From Geomonas oryzisoli (GTDB lineage Bacteria > Desulfobacterota > Desulfuromonadia > Geobacterales > Geobacteraceae): a stretch of 64,000 nucleotides of DNA. The position numbers and the translations under genes are program-made. The notes beneath the pieces were generated by a model. That model was given only the letters and a program-made list of their open reading frames with translations. It did no database searches and was not told where the DNA came from. The stretch covers positions 3,071,501 through 3,135,500 of the forward strand of contig NZ_CP076723.1 of assembly GCF_018986915.1 (NCBI RefSeq), in the 5' to 3' direction. Below, piece after piece: positions 48,076-55,989 of this stretch; within the stretch, counting starts at the first letter, position 1; every line of letters starts with the position of its first letter.

Positions 48076-49023
48076 CTAGACGTTTATGAACCTCTTGAGC
48101 GAGGTCGCGCTGCCGACGAAGCCGAGCAGCACCCCTCCCAGGACCACCCCGGCCAGGTGGGTGGCGGGAAGGAAGGAGAGCCCGGCCGACGCCGGGTTGA
48201 TGCCGAGGAAGTCGCCGGCGTTTTTCAGGAAGGCGAAGTAGCAGCCCAAAAGCGCCAGCAGCGAGATCACCGCTCCCGCGGCTCCCTGCACGATCCCCTC
48301 GATCAGGAAGGGGGCCTTGATGAAGAACCGGGTCGCACCTACCAGACCCAGCAGCTCCAGTTCGTCCTTCCTGGCGTAGATGGTGAGTTTGATGGTGTTG
48401 GAGACGATGAAGAGCACGGTGATGGTCAAAAAGCTCCCCAACAGCGCACCCATGAGCCGGAACAGGTTCATGAACGAGTTGAAGCGCTTCACCCACTCCT
48501 CGCCGTACTGCACCTCGGTGATCCCCTGGATCTGCTTCAGCTTCTTGACGTAGGCGGCCACCGCGTCGGTGTCGCGGTGACTGCGGTCGAGTTTGATCTC
48601 CAGTGAGGCAGGGAGCACCTCAGGCCTGATCCCCTCCAGAAGCGATTCCTGCCCCTTCAGGCGGCTCCTCAACCGCTTCTCGGCCTCGGCCTGCCCCACG
48701 AAGACGACCTTCGAGGTTCCCGGGATGGCCTGCACCCTCCCCTTCAGCGCGGCTACCGCGAGCGGCGCCGGTTCCTGGTCGAAATAGGCGGTCACCTGCA
48801 CCTTGTCGCTCCACCCGTTCGCCATCCCTTCCAGGTTCACGTAGACCAGCAGAAACAGCGAGGCGATCAAAAGCGCCAACGCGATGGTCCCGACGGTGAC
48901 GGCACTGACGAAGACGTTCTGCCGCAGGTTGGCAAAGGCGCGGCTGGTGAAATAGGAGAACCTGCCGAAGAAACCTTCCTGCTCGAGCTTGGGGCGGACC
49001 GCTCCCTTGTTAGCCTTGGACAT
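48076..49023 (-). CDS. ftsX: Cell division protein FtsX
   Basis: 315 residues. A cytoplasmic N-terminus, TM1 (about 40-60, FVSAVTVGTIALALLIASLF), an extracytoplasmic domain (about 60-195) and three further TM helices in the C-terminal 120 residues (LLGSFLTITVLFIVSNTIKL, GAAGAVISLLALLGCYFAFL, LAGVVLGGVLLGFVGSATSL) give the FtsX topology. With FtsE it forms an ABC-like complex that signals through EnvC to cell-wall amidases. Its start overlaps ftsE by 14 nt; GAGGAGG lies 5 nt before the ATG and is part of the ftsE 3' end. Confidence 0.94.
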   Translation of the reverse strand: MSKANKGAVRPKLEQEGFFGRFSYFTSRAFANLRQNVFVSAVTVGTIALALLIASLFLLVYVNLEGMANGWSDKVQVTAYFDQEPAPLAVAALKGRVQAIPGTSKVVFVGQAEAEKRLRSRLKGQESLLEGIRPEVLPASLEIKLDRSHRDTDAVAAYVKKLKQIQGITEVQYGEEWVKRFNSFMNLFRLMGALLGSFLTITVLFIVSNTIKLTIYARKDELELLGLVGATRFFIKAPFLIEGIVQGAAGAVISLLALLGCYFAFLKNAGDFLGINPASAGLSFLPATHLAGVVLGGVLLGFVGSATSLKRFINV

Positions 49024-49741
49024 CGGTCACCTCCTCAAGGGGACAGGCACCTGCGGAGCCAGTCCCCCCTCCGACCAGAAAACCAGGCGTTTCCACGATG
49101 GACCCTTTGTCGAGCCTGATCACCCTGCGGTGGGAGTTCTCGATCACGCGGCGGTCGTGGGTCGCCACCACCACCGTGGTGCCGCGGATATTGGCCTCCT
49201 TGAAGATGGAAAGGATCGCCTCCTTGTTCTCGTCGTCCAGGTTGCCGGTGGGCTCGTCGGCCACCAGGATCTTGGGGTCGTTCACCAGGGCGCGCGCCAG
49301 CGCCACGCGCTGCTGCTCGCCGCCGGAAAGACGCAGGGGAGTGGCGTTGATCTTATCCTCGATCCCCATCCGTTTGAGGATGTGATAGACCTTCTTGCCG
49401 ATGTCGCGCTTGCCCCACCCAAGCACCTCCAGGGTGATGGCCACGTTCTCCAACACGGTCCGGTTCGGAAGCAGCTTGTAGTCCTGGAATACCACCCCGA
49501 TGGAGCGGCGCAGCAGGGGGACCTGCGAGCGGGAAAGCCGGGTCAGGTTGACGCCGTCGATCAGCACCTGTCCCCGGGTGGGGGTCAGGTCGGCGTAGAT
49601 CAGCTTAAGGAGCGTCGACTTCCCCGCCCCCGACTGCCCGGTCAAAAAAACAAAATCCCCTTTGGGGATCTTGAGGTTTATGTCGGACAGCGCGCTCGAC
49701 TCCGGCTGGTACGACATGAAAACGTTATGCATTTGAATCAT
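49010..49741 (-). CDS. ftsE: Cell division ATP-binding protein FtsE
   Basis: 243 residues. ABC ATPase: Walker A TGQSGAGKSTLLK, signature LSGGEQQRVALARAL, Walker B ILVADEPTGNLD, H-loop VATHDR. It is slightly longer than usual FtsE (about 220-230) because the last 20 or so residues (including GGGTGSAGACPLEEV) are read from a family C palindromic repeat (49039-49067) inserted at the 3' end of the gene. It partners FtsX. It lies 19 nt downstream of the second pseudopilin gene and may be co-transcribed with the secretion genes. Confidence 0.94.
   Translation of the reverse strand: MIQMHNVFMSYQPESSALSDINLKIPKGDFVFLTGQSGAGKSTLLKLIYADLTPTRGQVLIDGVNLTRLSRSQVPLLRRSIGVVFQDYKLLPNRTVLENVAITLEVLGWGKRDIGKKVYHILKRMGIEDKINATPLRLSGGEQQRVALARALVNDPKILVADEPTGNLDDENKEAILSIFKEANIRGTTVVVATHDRRVIENSHRRVIRLDKGSIVETPGFLVGGGTGSAGACPLEEVTDVQG
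49039..49067. repeat. Family C palindromic repeat, copy 3 (inside ftsE)
   Basis: GGGGACAGGCACCTGCGGAG then CCAGTCCCC differs from the other copies by one missing base. It lies in frame within the last codons of ftsE and just upstream of the ftsX ribosome-binding site. Confidence 0.8.
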
Positions 49742-49760
49742 CGGTCTGTAGGCCTCGTAA

Positions 49761-50174
49761 CTACCATTCGTTGTACGGCTTGCCGTCGCTGCCGACCAGC
49801 GTGGAACCGCTATGCACGTCGTAGACCCCGCCTCCCCCCCCCTCGGAAGGGGTATCGGTGGCGGGAGGCGCGGTGATTACCCAGCTGTCCTTGGACCTGG
49901 TGAAGGGGTCCTTGGGAATCTCCCTCAGGTACTTGTTCTTGTTGTCGACCAGTTCCTGCAGCGTCTCGGGGTACTTGCCCTGATCCGCATAGTACTGATC
50001 GATGGTGGAGCGCATGGTGTAAAGGTCTTCCCGCAGCACCGCCTCACGCGCCCTAATGATGCCCCACTGGTAATTGGGAGCGCTGATCGCCGCCAGAATG
50101 CCGATGATGGTAACCACTATCATCAGTTCTATGAGCGTAAAGCCTCGCTGACTTTTAACTATCCTCTTCAACAT
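49761..50174 (-). CDS. Type II secretion pseudopilin, GspG/OxpG-like (second copy)
   Basis: 137 residues from ATG 50174. Class III prepilin leader SQRG before FTLIELMIVVTIIGILAAIS (cleavage after G11; Phe1, Glu5 of the mature chain present). A long alpha-helix follows, then the GspG-type C-terminus YYADQGKYPETLQELVDNKN and KYLREIPKDPFTRSKDSW, with a Gly-rich loop (SEGGGGGVYDVHSG). It is a probable major pseudopilin of the secretion machine encoded upstream. Geobacter OxpG, needed for secretion of a multicopper protein, is of this type. The start is close to the first pseudopilin stop (6-nt gap). Confidence 0.88.
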   Translation of the reverse strand: MLKRIVKSQRGFTLIELMIVVTIIGILAAISAPNYQWGIIRAREAVLREDLYTMRSTIDQYYADQGKYPETLQELVDNKNKYLREIPKDPFTRSKDSWVITAPPATDTPSEGGGGGVYDVHSGSTLVGSDGKPYNEW

Positions 50175-50179
50175 GAGGT

Positions 50180-50674
50180 TCACCAGTCCTTGTATTTCGT
50201 ACCGTCTATGGCGACGCCTTCGCTCAGGGAATGAACGTCGAAAACGTCCTCGCCTCCCCACTTGGTGCTGTCGAACTCGTCGGCATGGGAGCGCAGCCCC
50301 CACCCGGTATCGTCATCCCCTTCGCCCTTGAAGAAGGGATCCTTGGGAATGCGCCGCAGAAACTTTTTCTTTTCCTTGACCAGCCCGCCGAAGTCGTCCC
50401 CTTCCACCAGCAGGCTCAACTTTTTGGGGTAACCGGTGGCATTCAGCACCTGCACGGTTTTCTGGTCCGCCTGCGACTTGTCATAGTTTTTCTTGTACTC
50501 GTCTATGGCGGTCCTGATCTCGCGCAGGTTCCTTCTCAGCTCGATTTCCTTGGTCCGCTTGGAAGCCAGCTGGGCCGACGGAACGATCAGCGAGGCGAGC
50601 AAGGTGAGGATGACCATGGTCACCACCATCTCGATCAGGCTGAGGCCCCGGTTATTTTTAAGGATCTTCCACAT
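50180..50674 (-). CDS. Type II secretion pseudopilin, GspG-like (first copy)
   Basis: 164 residues. Prepilin leader MWKILKNNRG then LSLIEMVVTMVILTLLASLI (cleavage after G10; Leu at +1, Glu5 present). C-terminal part GspG-like: RRIPKDPFFKGEGDDDTGWG and the ending DVHSLSEGVAIDGTKYKDW closely parallel the second pseudopilin, which suggests an old duplication. The larger middle region (about 65-110) is unlike it. A minor or alternative pseudopilin is possible. It lies 20 nt downstream of the secretin gene. Confidence 0.87.
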   Translation of the reverse strand: MWKILKNNRGLSLIEMVVTMVILTLLASLIVPSAQLASKRTKEIELRRNLREIRTAIDEYKKNYDKSQADQKTVQVLNATGYPKKLSLLVEGDDFGGLVKEKKKFLRRIPKDPFFKGEGDDDTGWGLRSHADEFDSTKWGGEDVFDVHSLSEGVAIDGTKYKDW

Positions 50675-50693
50675 CGCCGCGACAGCCCGTGGG

Positions 50694-53288
50694 CTACTTT
50701 ACCTCCACAACCGACTTGAACGGGGTCACGGCGATCTGCCCTCCCCCTTTTTGCGTGAAGCTGGTGTTGGAGAAGGAGAGCGGGGTGCTCCCCTGGCCGA
50801 TGGCCTTGAAGGTCACCTGGGCCAGGACACCGTTGCCGGTGCTTCCTTCGGTCTTGCTGCCGGACATCCAGATCTCGCCCTTCTTCTTGTCTGCGAAGGA
50901 TTGGAAGGTGGAGGGCTTGCTCGTCTCCTTGAGAAGCGTCCCTTCGGTCTGTGCCACTGCCTCCAGGATAGTGGGATCGTAGCTCAGCACGAACACGGCC
51001 TTCTCGAGATCTTTCATGCCCGAGGCGTTGATCTGTACGCTGAACTGGTCATTGAGCTTAACCGAAGAAGGGAGGCTCAACGCCAGCAGGGCCTTCTCAA
51101 GCGGGACCGGCGAGATCGCAGGCTTGGGCGCCGTGTTGGCCGCGGCAGCAGCGGCTGCAGCGGCTGCGTTTGCAGCAGCCCCCTGCTCGGCGGCGGTTGC
51201 AGCAGGCGCCTCTGCCCCGGGCTCAGCCGGAACCTCGACGGTGGTTTCGTCCTCCGCGGCGGTGGCCGGGGCCGCGGCGCCCGGTGCGATCACAGCCTCA
51301 GTACCAGGAGCGGCAGCGCCAGGAACGCCAGGAACGCCAGGAACGGCGGGAACGGCGGGGGCAGCGGGGGCTGCCGGTGCCGGGGTGGCCTTTTTAGCCG
51401 GGGCCGCCTTTGCGGGCGCAGCCTTGGCCGGAGCGGCATCGGCAAACTCGGGCTCGATGAAGGACTGGTACGGCTTGTTGGTGGAGGGTTCGTCCTCGCG
51501 ACCGGACCAGAAGGCCGCGACGTCGTTGTCGGGAACCGTCACGCCACGCACGATCCTCGGGGTGATGGCCAGCAACAGCTCGCTCTTGTCGTTGGACCTG
51601 CCCGTGTTGGAGAAGAGGTTCCCGAGCACGGGGATGTCGCCCAGCAGGAATATTTTCTTCTTGCTGTCGGTATCGTTTTTCTGCATCAGGCCGCCGATGA
51701 TGCTGGTCTCGCCGTCTTTCAGGGACAGGACGGTATCGAGGTTCCTGGTCCCGATGGTGACCACGGTGGTGGCCTGGTCGCTGCCGACCTTCTCGCGCCC
51801 GAGGATGGAGCTCACCTCGAGGCCGAGCTTGATGGAGACCTCGTTGTTCAGCTGGATGGTCGGCTCGGCGTTCACCTTCACACCGACGTCGACATACTGA
51901 ACGTTGACGCTGGTGCCGGTGGAGGTGGACGAGGTGGTGGTGATCGGCACCCTGGTACCAACGTTGAACTTGGCCTTCTCGCGGTTCTTCACCCTGATTT
52001 TTGGGTTGGACAGCGTTTCGCCGTTGGAGAGGGTCTTGCCGAAGTTGAAGGTGGCATTGGGTACCGTGAGGTAGCCGTTGTACCCCTTCATCCTGAAGAC
52101 GTTGAGCAGGTTGCTGACGTCGGCGACCGTGGTGGTGGTACCCGTCGTGGTCGACGTAGTCGTGGTGGTGCTCAGGGCATCGGAGAGGAACTTACCCTGG
52201 GGCCCGGTCACGCCGAGGGAGGCGGCATAGCTGGACAGGGCAAGACCGAAGGTTTCGGTACCCGCCTTGGAAAGCTCGAACACCTCGACATCGAGAAGCA
52301 CCTCGGCGTCGGGGACGTCGTTGGCCTCGAGGATCTTGCGGGCGACCTCCACCACCTCCGGCGTGTCGCGGATCACGAGGGCGTTGGCCTCCTCGTTCAC
52401 GTAGATCTTCTTAACCTGGAGCATGGTGCGCACGAGGTTTACCGCCTTCTTGGCGTCGAGCTTGTTCAGGTAGAAAGTCTGGACGAAGAGCTCCTCGTAC
52501 TGTTTGATCTTGTCGGGGGTCTTGGGATAGATGATGATGGTGCTCTCGTTCAGCACCTTTTTGTCCAACTTCTGCATCCCGGTCAGCAGTTCCATGGCCT
52601 GCTGGAAACTGCCGTTTTCCAGGTGCAGTGAAACGTTGACGTCCTTCACGCCGTCGTCGAAGACGAAATTGATGCCGGAGAGCTGGGTCAGGATGTTGAA
52701 GATGTCCTTGAGCTTCGCGTCCTTGAACTTGAGGGTGATCGGCTTGGTGGACTTCAGGTTCAGTTCGAAGCCGTCCAGCTTCTGCTTCTTCCCGGCCAGG
52801 ATGCGGTCCAGCCCCTCCTTGGCGGCCTTGTTGCCCGGCTCGAACTGGAGCACGTGCTGGTACGAGGTCATCGCCTCGCGCAGCTTGTGGTCCCTCTCGA
52901 AATCCGCACCCTCCTGGAGATAGGTCTGGGCGTTTCTCAGCTTGATGGTCTGGTCCGCGCGCGTCTTCGCCTCGATATAGGTCGGATCCATGGCGTAGGC
53001 GGTCTGGAACTCCCTGAGGGCTTCGTCGTAATTCTTCTTCTCGAAGAAGGCCTCACCCTTTTTGAAATGCACCTTGCCGGCGGCCTGGGTCACGTTGAGA
53101 AGCTTTACCCGGTACTCCCCTACCTCCGGGTGCTTGGCGGCGACTTCGGCATACTTGACCAGCGCGGCGTCCAGGTCCCCCTCGCGCTCGAGCTGCTCTG
53201 CCTTGCTGAAAGCGGTGCGGCCACCGGCACAGCCGGAAAGGGCCACGGTCAGCAGCATCAGGGTTGAGATCGATCTTAGTCTATGCAT
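50694..53288 (-). CDS. Lipoprotein secretin (GspD/PilQ type) with TPR N-terminus and C-terminal cohesin domain
   Basis: 864 residues. A lipoprotein signal ends LSGC (Cys20). TPR-like repeats (about 25-165) precede N0/N1 domains (about 180-340; LKDIFNILTQLSGINFVFDD, VNEEANALVIRDTPEVVEVA). The secretin core (about 345-615) includes VPITTTSSTSTGTS and GGLMQKNDTDSKKKIFLLGD, IPVLGNLFSNTGRSNDKSEL. A low-complexity Ala/Pro linker (about 630-720, with PGVPGVPG tandem units) leads to a cohesin-like beta-sandwich (about 730-864; LNDQFSVQINASGMKDLEKA). Outer-membrane channel for the secretion system; the lipid anchor may replace a pilotin. The cohesin end is unusual. Confidence 0.9.
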   Translation of the reverse strand: MHRLRSISTLMLLTVALSGCAGGRTAFSKAEQLEREGDLDAALVKYAEVAAKHPEVGEYRVKLLNVTQAAGKVHFKKGEAFFEKKNYDEALREFQTAYAMDPTYIEAKTRADQTIKLRNAQTYLQEGADFERDHKLREAMTSYQHVLQFEPGNKAAKEGLDRILAGKKQKLDGFELNLKSTKPITLKFKDAKLKDIFNILTQLSGINFVFDDGVKDVNVSLHLENGSFQQAMELLTGMQKLDKKVLNESTIIIYPKTPDKIKQYEELFVQTFYLNKLDAKKAVNLVRTMLQVKKIYVNEEANALVIRDTPEVVEVARKILEANDVPDAEVLLDVEVFELSKAGTETFGLALSSYAASLGVTGPQGKFLSDALSTTTTTSTTTGTTTTVADVSNLLNVFRMKGYNGYLTVPNATFNFGKTLSNGETLSNPKIRVKNREKAKFNVGTRVPITTTSSTSTGTSVNVQYVDVGVKVNAEPTIQLNNEVSIKLGLEVSSILGREKVGSDQATTVVTIGTRNLDTVLSLKDGETSIIGGLMQKNDTDSKKKIFLLGDIPVLGNLFSNTGRSNDKSELLLAITPRIVRGVTVPDNDVAAFWSGREDEPSTNKPYQSFIEPEFADAAPAKAAPAKAAPAKKATPAPAAPAAPAVPAVPGVPGVPGAAAPGTEAVIAPGAAAPATAAEDETTVEVPAEPGAEAPAATAAEQGAAANAAAAAAAAAANTAPKPAISPVPLEKALLALSLPSSVKLNDQFSVQINASGMKDLEKAVFVLSYDPTILEAVAQTEGTLLKETSKPSTFQSFADKKKGEIWMSGSKTEGSTGNGVLAQVTFKAIGQGSTPLSFSNTSFTQKGGGQIAVTPFKSVVEVK
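51319..51359. repeat. 9-bp tandem repeat in the secretin linker
   Basis: Units CCAGGAACG (three in a row) are followed by GCGGGAACG-type units and encode PGV/PAV tripeptides on the minus strand, between the secretin core and the cohesin domain. In-frame 9-bp units allow length changes without frameshift. Confidence 0.7.
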
Positions 53289-53299
53289 GAAGTTGCTCC

Positions 53300-53977
53300 T
53301 TAAGGCCTGGGACTGGGGCTGTGGCTCAGGCTGGGACGGCGGATGCTGAGCGCCCTGTTCTCTACCAGCGGAATCACAAGTTGCCGGTCGCTCTGCAGCG
53401 ACTTGATGGTGATGGCATCATCGGTCACGTTGGAGACCTGGAACCTCGGCCCCACCTGGCCTCCCTTCTTGGCGAGGAAGATCTCGCCGCCCTTGGAGAG
53501 GAACACCGTCTTCTCCGTCCCTTTCTTCAGAAAGCCGATGAACACGAACTTGCCCAATTCGGCGTCATCCAACTGCTCCTGGGTCGGCGGCGGAGGAGGA
53601 GGAGGCGGCTCCGGCGGCGGTGCCACCGGCAGCGCGGAGGGCAACGGAGGGAGCTTCTTCGGCGGCGGCGGTGGCGGCGGCAGCTTGAGAGACGAGAGCT
53701 TCTCCTCATCTCTGAAGATGGGAGAGAAGATATTGCGCCTGAAGCCGCTGGATCCTGGCTGCTCGCGCCGCAGCAGATCCAGGTGCAGAGCTCCGCCGGT
53801 AGCGGTTGCCGCTTTTTGGGGGGCGCCCGGCTGCTTTCTGAGCACAGTCGCCTTGGCGCCCGGCTGGTTCTTGAGGGTGGCTACCTGCTGCTGCCTCGGT
53901 GTGCGCACGACAGCGTACACGATCGCCCCGACAAGGACGATGAGCAGCAGGAAAAGCGCTAGTTTCTGGCGATTCAT
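53300..53977 (-). CDS. GspC/PilP-like inner-membrane component of the secretion system
   Basis: 225 residues. A short cytoplasmic N-terminus and one TM helix (about 7-25, LALFLLLIVLVGAIVYAVV) are followed by a periplasmic segment with GFRRNIFSPIF, a run of prolines (about 101-132, PPPPPPPKK and PPPEPPPPPPPPT) and a small beta domain (about 138-210; GKFVFIGFLKKGTEKTVFLS, FQVSNVTDDAITIKSLQSDR). This is the HR-domain layout of GspC/PilP that links the inner-membrane platform to the secretin. It overlaps the upstream PilO-like gene by 4 nt and ends 11 nt before the secretin start. Confidence 0.8.
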   Translation of the reverse strand: MNRQKLALFLLLIVLVGAIVYAVVRTPRQQQVATLKNQPGAKATVLRKQPGAPQKAATATGGALHLDLLRREQPGSSGFRRNIFSPIFRDEEKLSSLKLPPPPPPPKKLPPLPSALPVAPPPEPPPPPPPPTQEQLDDAELGKFVFIGFLKKGTEKTVFLSKGGEIFLAKKGGQVGPRFQVSNVTDDAITIKSLQSDRQLVIPLVENRALSIRRPSLSHSPSPRP

Positions 53978-54528
53978 GCCCCCTCCGTCAGGTAGACCGT
54001 GGTCTGTATTCTAAGATTTACCTTTTCCTCGGTTACGCTGCTGTTGCTCAGCGAGATGGACTCTACGATCAGCATTTCCCGGTAACGCGCCAAGTCCGCA
54101 AGAAAGCTCTTTACTGATGCGTACTTGCCGGTGACGTTAAAGGAGATGCCGTAAGTCACCATCTGATTGCCTTTGCCCTTCTCCTTGCTCGGCCTGTAGT
54201 TGATCCCCGACAGGACCAGGGAGTTGGTCTTGGCCGTGCCGTAAATCCGGCTCAGCAGCGCGGCCAACTCCTTCTTGGGAAGCAGGTGCTTGCGAAACTC
54301 GTCCAGATCGCGCATCCCCTGCTGGTACTTCGTGGCGTCAGCCTGCGTCTCGCCACGGGCCAGGGCGTCGCGCTTGGTGAACCAGGCCTGCTGGACATTT
54401 GCCAGCTCCGGCCTCTGATAGGTTGAGATGTACGCCTCAATCCCAAGGGCAAGCAGCGCCAGGAAAGCGATAAATGTGAAGGACTTGCGCCGCGCCGCGA
54501 TCATGTCGAGTAGCATCTGGTAGCTCAT
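53974..54528 (-). CDS. PilO/GspM-like protein of the secretion platform
   Basis: 184 residues. One N-terminal TM helix (about 16-36, SFTFIAFLALLALGIEAYIS), a periplasmic coiled segment and a ferredoxin-like C-terminal domain (about 95-184; GISFNVTGKYASVKSFLADL, ARYREMLIVESISLSNSSVT) typical of PilO/GspM. It forms part of the inner-membrane alignment complex with the PilN-like and PilM-like neighbours. It overlaps both neighbours by 4 nt, a strongly coupled operon. Assignment rests on topology and gene order more than on motifs. Confidence 0.8.
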   Translation of the reverse strand: MSYQMLLDMIAARRKSFTFIAFLALLALGIEAYISTYQRPELANVQQAWFTKRDALARGETQADATKYQQGMRDLDEFRKHLLPKKELAALLSRIYGTAKTNSLVLSGINYRPSKEKGKGNQMVTYGISFNVTGKYASVKSFLADLARYREMLIVESISLSNSSVTEEKVNLRIQTTVYLTEGA

Positions 54529-55064
54529 CGGTTACTGACCTTACAGGAGAGTGTGAAACCGTAGCCTTGCTGGGTTTTCCCCACCTTGCGGTCGCTTTGG
54601 CCCAACAGGTACACCTCAGAGAAATTCGGCGAACGCTCCATGTTCTCCAAAAAGGAGCGCAGGTTCTCGAAGGTCAGTGCCACGCCGCCCAGCGACACGA
54701 CCTGGGGGTCCTTCGCTGACGGCTCCACCTGGGTAAGGGCCACCCCGGCGGGGACCACGAGTTCCAGCTTGTCCAGCAGCGACAGCCAGTTCACCGCTTT
54801 GCGGTCGATAAGGGCATTGGCGAAGGCAATGTTCGCATCCAAAGCCCTCATCTGCTCGACCGGGATCGGAGCGGCACCGGCAGGACCGCGACTCGCCGCG
54901 GCGCTCTGGCTCTTGATCTTGTTGATCTCGACCTGGTTGGTGGCCAGTTCGCGGACCAGGTACACCAGGACCAGCGCCAGGATAGCGAAAGAAGCGGCCA
55001 GGATGGTGTTGAGCTGGCGCAGGTTTACGTAGCGCCTGGTAGCCAGGTTGATGGTCAGTTTCAT
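54525..55064 (-). CDS. PilN-like protein of the secretion platform
   Basis: 179 residues. It begins MKLTINLATRRYVNLRQLNT; the NLATR segment corresponds to the INLLP-type N-terminal motif by which PilN binds PilM. One TM helix (about 22-42, ILAASFAILALVLVYLVREL) and a periplasmic coiled-coil/ferredoxin-like domain follow (about 75-175; LLDKLELVVPAGVALTQVEP). It lies 1 nt downstream of the PilM-like gene. In type II systems the same module corresponds to the GspL C-terminus. Confidence 0.82.
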   Translation of the reverse strand: MKLTINLATRRYVNLRQLNTILAASFAILALVLVYLVRELATNQVEINKIKSQSAAASRGPAGAAPIPVEQMRALDANIAFANALIDRKAVNWLSLLDKLELVVPAGVALTQVEPSAKDPQVVSLGGVALTFENLRSFLENMERSPNFSEVYLLGQSDRKVGKTQQGYGFTLSCKVSNR

Positions 55065-55065
55065 A

Positions 55066-55980
55066 TCACAGGCTCCTCAGCGCGGCGCCCACCGCACCGG
55101 CCAGCGCGTGCAGTCCGGGCCGGTCCAGTCCCAGGGTGGAGCCCTGCCGCAGCATGCGCTCCAGGTCGAGCAGCACCGGCTCAAGCCCGCTGGCTTCCGC
55201 CACCAGTGCGCGGAAGGACTCGGCATCGCCAGGGGCGGCGGCGCAGAATACCTCGCTGACGCTCTGGCCGGGGGCCTGGTCCTTGTAGACCAGGAAGGAG
55301 CTGTTGACCTCGCGGAACAGGTGCTGCACGTCCCCCACCCCCTCCTTGGTCCGGTAGAAGCTGAGTACTCCGCCGCTGAAGACAAGCACCGTCATGGCCC
55401 CCTGGTAGAAGCAGACGAAAGCGCCGTCCTCGGAGAGTTCCAGCCTCGGGGAGAAGAGACGGTAGAGGTTGAATGAGGTGAAGTCGATCAGCTTGGGCTC
55501 CAGCCCCGCCTCGAGGATGAGCTCCTCGTACTGTTGCACCACGGGACGGGAGATGATGGAGACCAGCAGGGAAACGGCTCCGTTTTGCTTTTCCTCCAGG
55601 GTCTGGTAGTCCAGATGGACCGCGCTGATGTCGAAGGGGAGGCTCTTTTTGAGCTTCCAGCGGATCACGTCCATCCCCTCCTCGCGGTTCTTGAAGCGTG
55701 CCTCCAGCTCGAGGAGCACCACGCGTCCCACCGCATCGGGCAGCGACACGCAGACAGCACGTTCCTTGGTCAAAAGACGCAGGTGGGCTTCTTTGAGGGC
55801 GGCGACGAATCCCTTGGCATCGGCGATGTTTGGGTCGCGGCGCGACAGGCTCAGCATGCCCGGCGCAAACGGCAGCGACAGTCCCGCCTCGACGAGCGGG
55901 GTCTTGCCGCCGCTTACCACGGCGAAGCTGAACCCGGCGGCTGAGAGTTCCAGCCCAAGACTTTTCCCGGACATTAGCAT
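55066..55980 (-). CDS. PilM-like (actin-fold) protein of the secretion platform
   Basis: About 304 residues from ATG 55980 (GTG 55989 and ATG 55974 are also possible). The PilM/GspL-N actin-like fold is suggested by MSGKSLGLELSAAGFSFAVV, LPDAVGRVVLLELEARFKNR, IRWKLKKSLPFDISAVHLDY and LIDFTSFNLYRLF. It is cytoplasmic and should recruit the GspE ATPase to the PilN/PilO-like membrane proteins. Directly downstream of gspE (AGTAGGTG junction), 1 nt before the PilN-like gene. Confidence 0.83.
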   Translation of the reverse strand: MLMSGKSLGLELSAAGFSFAVVSGGKTPLVEAGLSLPFAPGMLSLSRRDPNIADAKGFVAALKEAHLRLLTKERAVCVSLPDAVGRVVLLELEARFKNREEGMDVIRWKLKKSLPFDISAVHLDYQTLEEKQNGAVSLLVSIISRPVVQQYEELILEAGLEPKLIDFTSFNLYRLFSPRLELSEDGAFVCFYQGAMTVLVFSGGVLSFYRTKEGVGDVQHLFREVNSSFLVYKDQAPGQSVSEVFCAAAPGDAESFRALVAEASGLEPVLLDLERMLRQGSTLGLDRPGLHALAGAVGAALRSL

Positions 55981-55989
55981 ATCTGGCAC

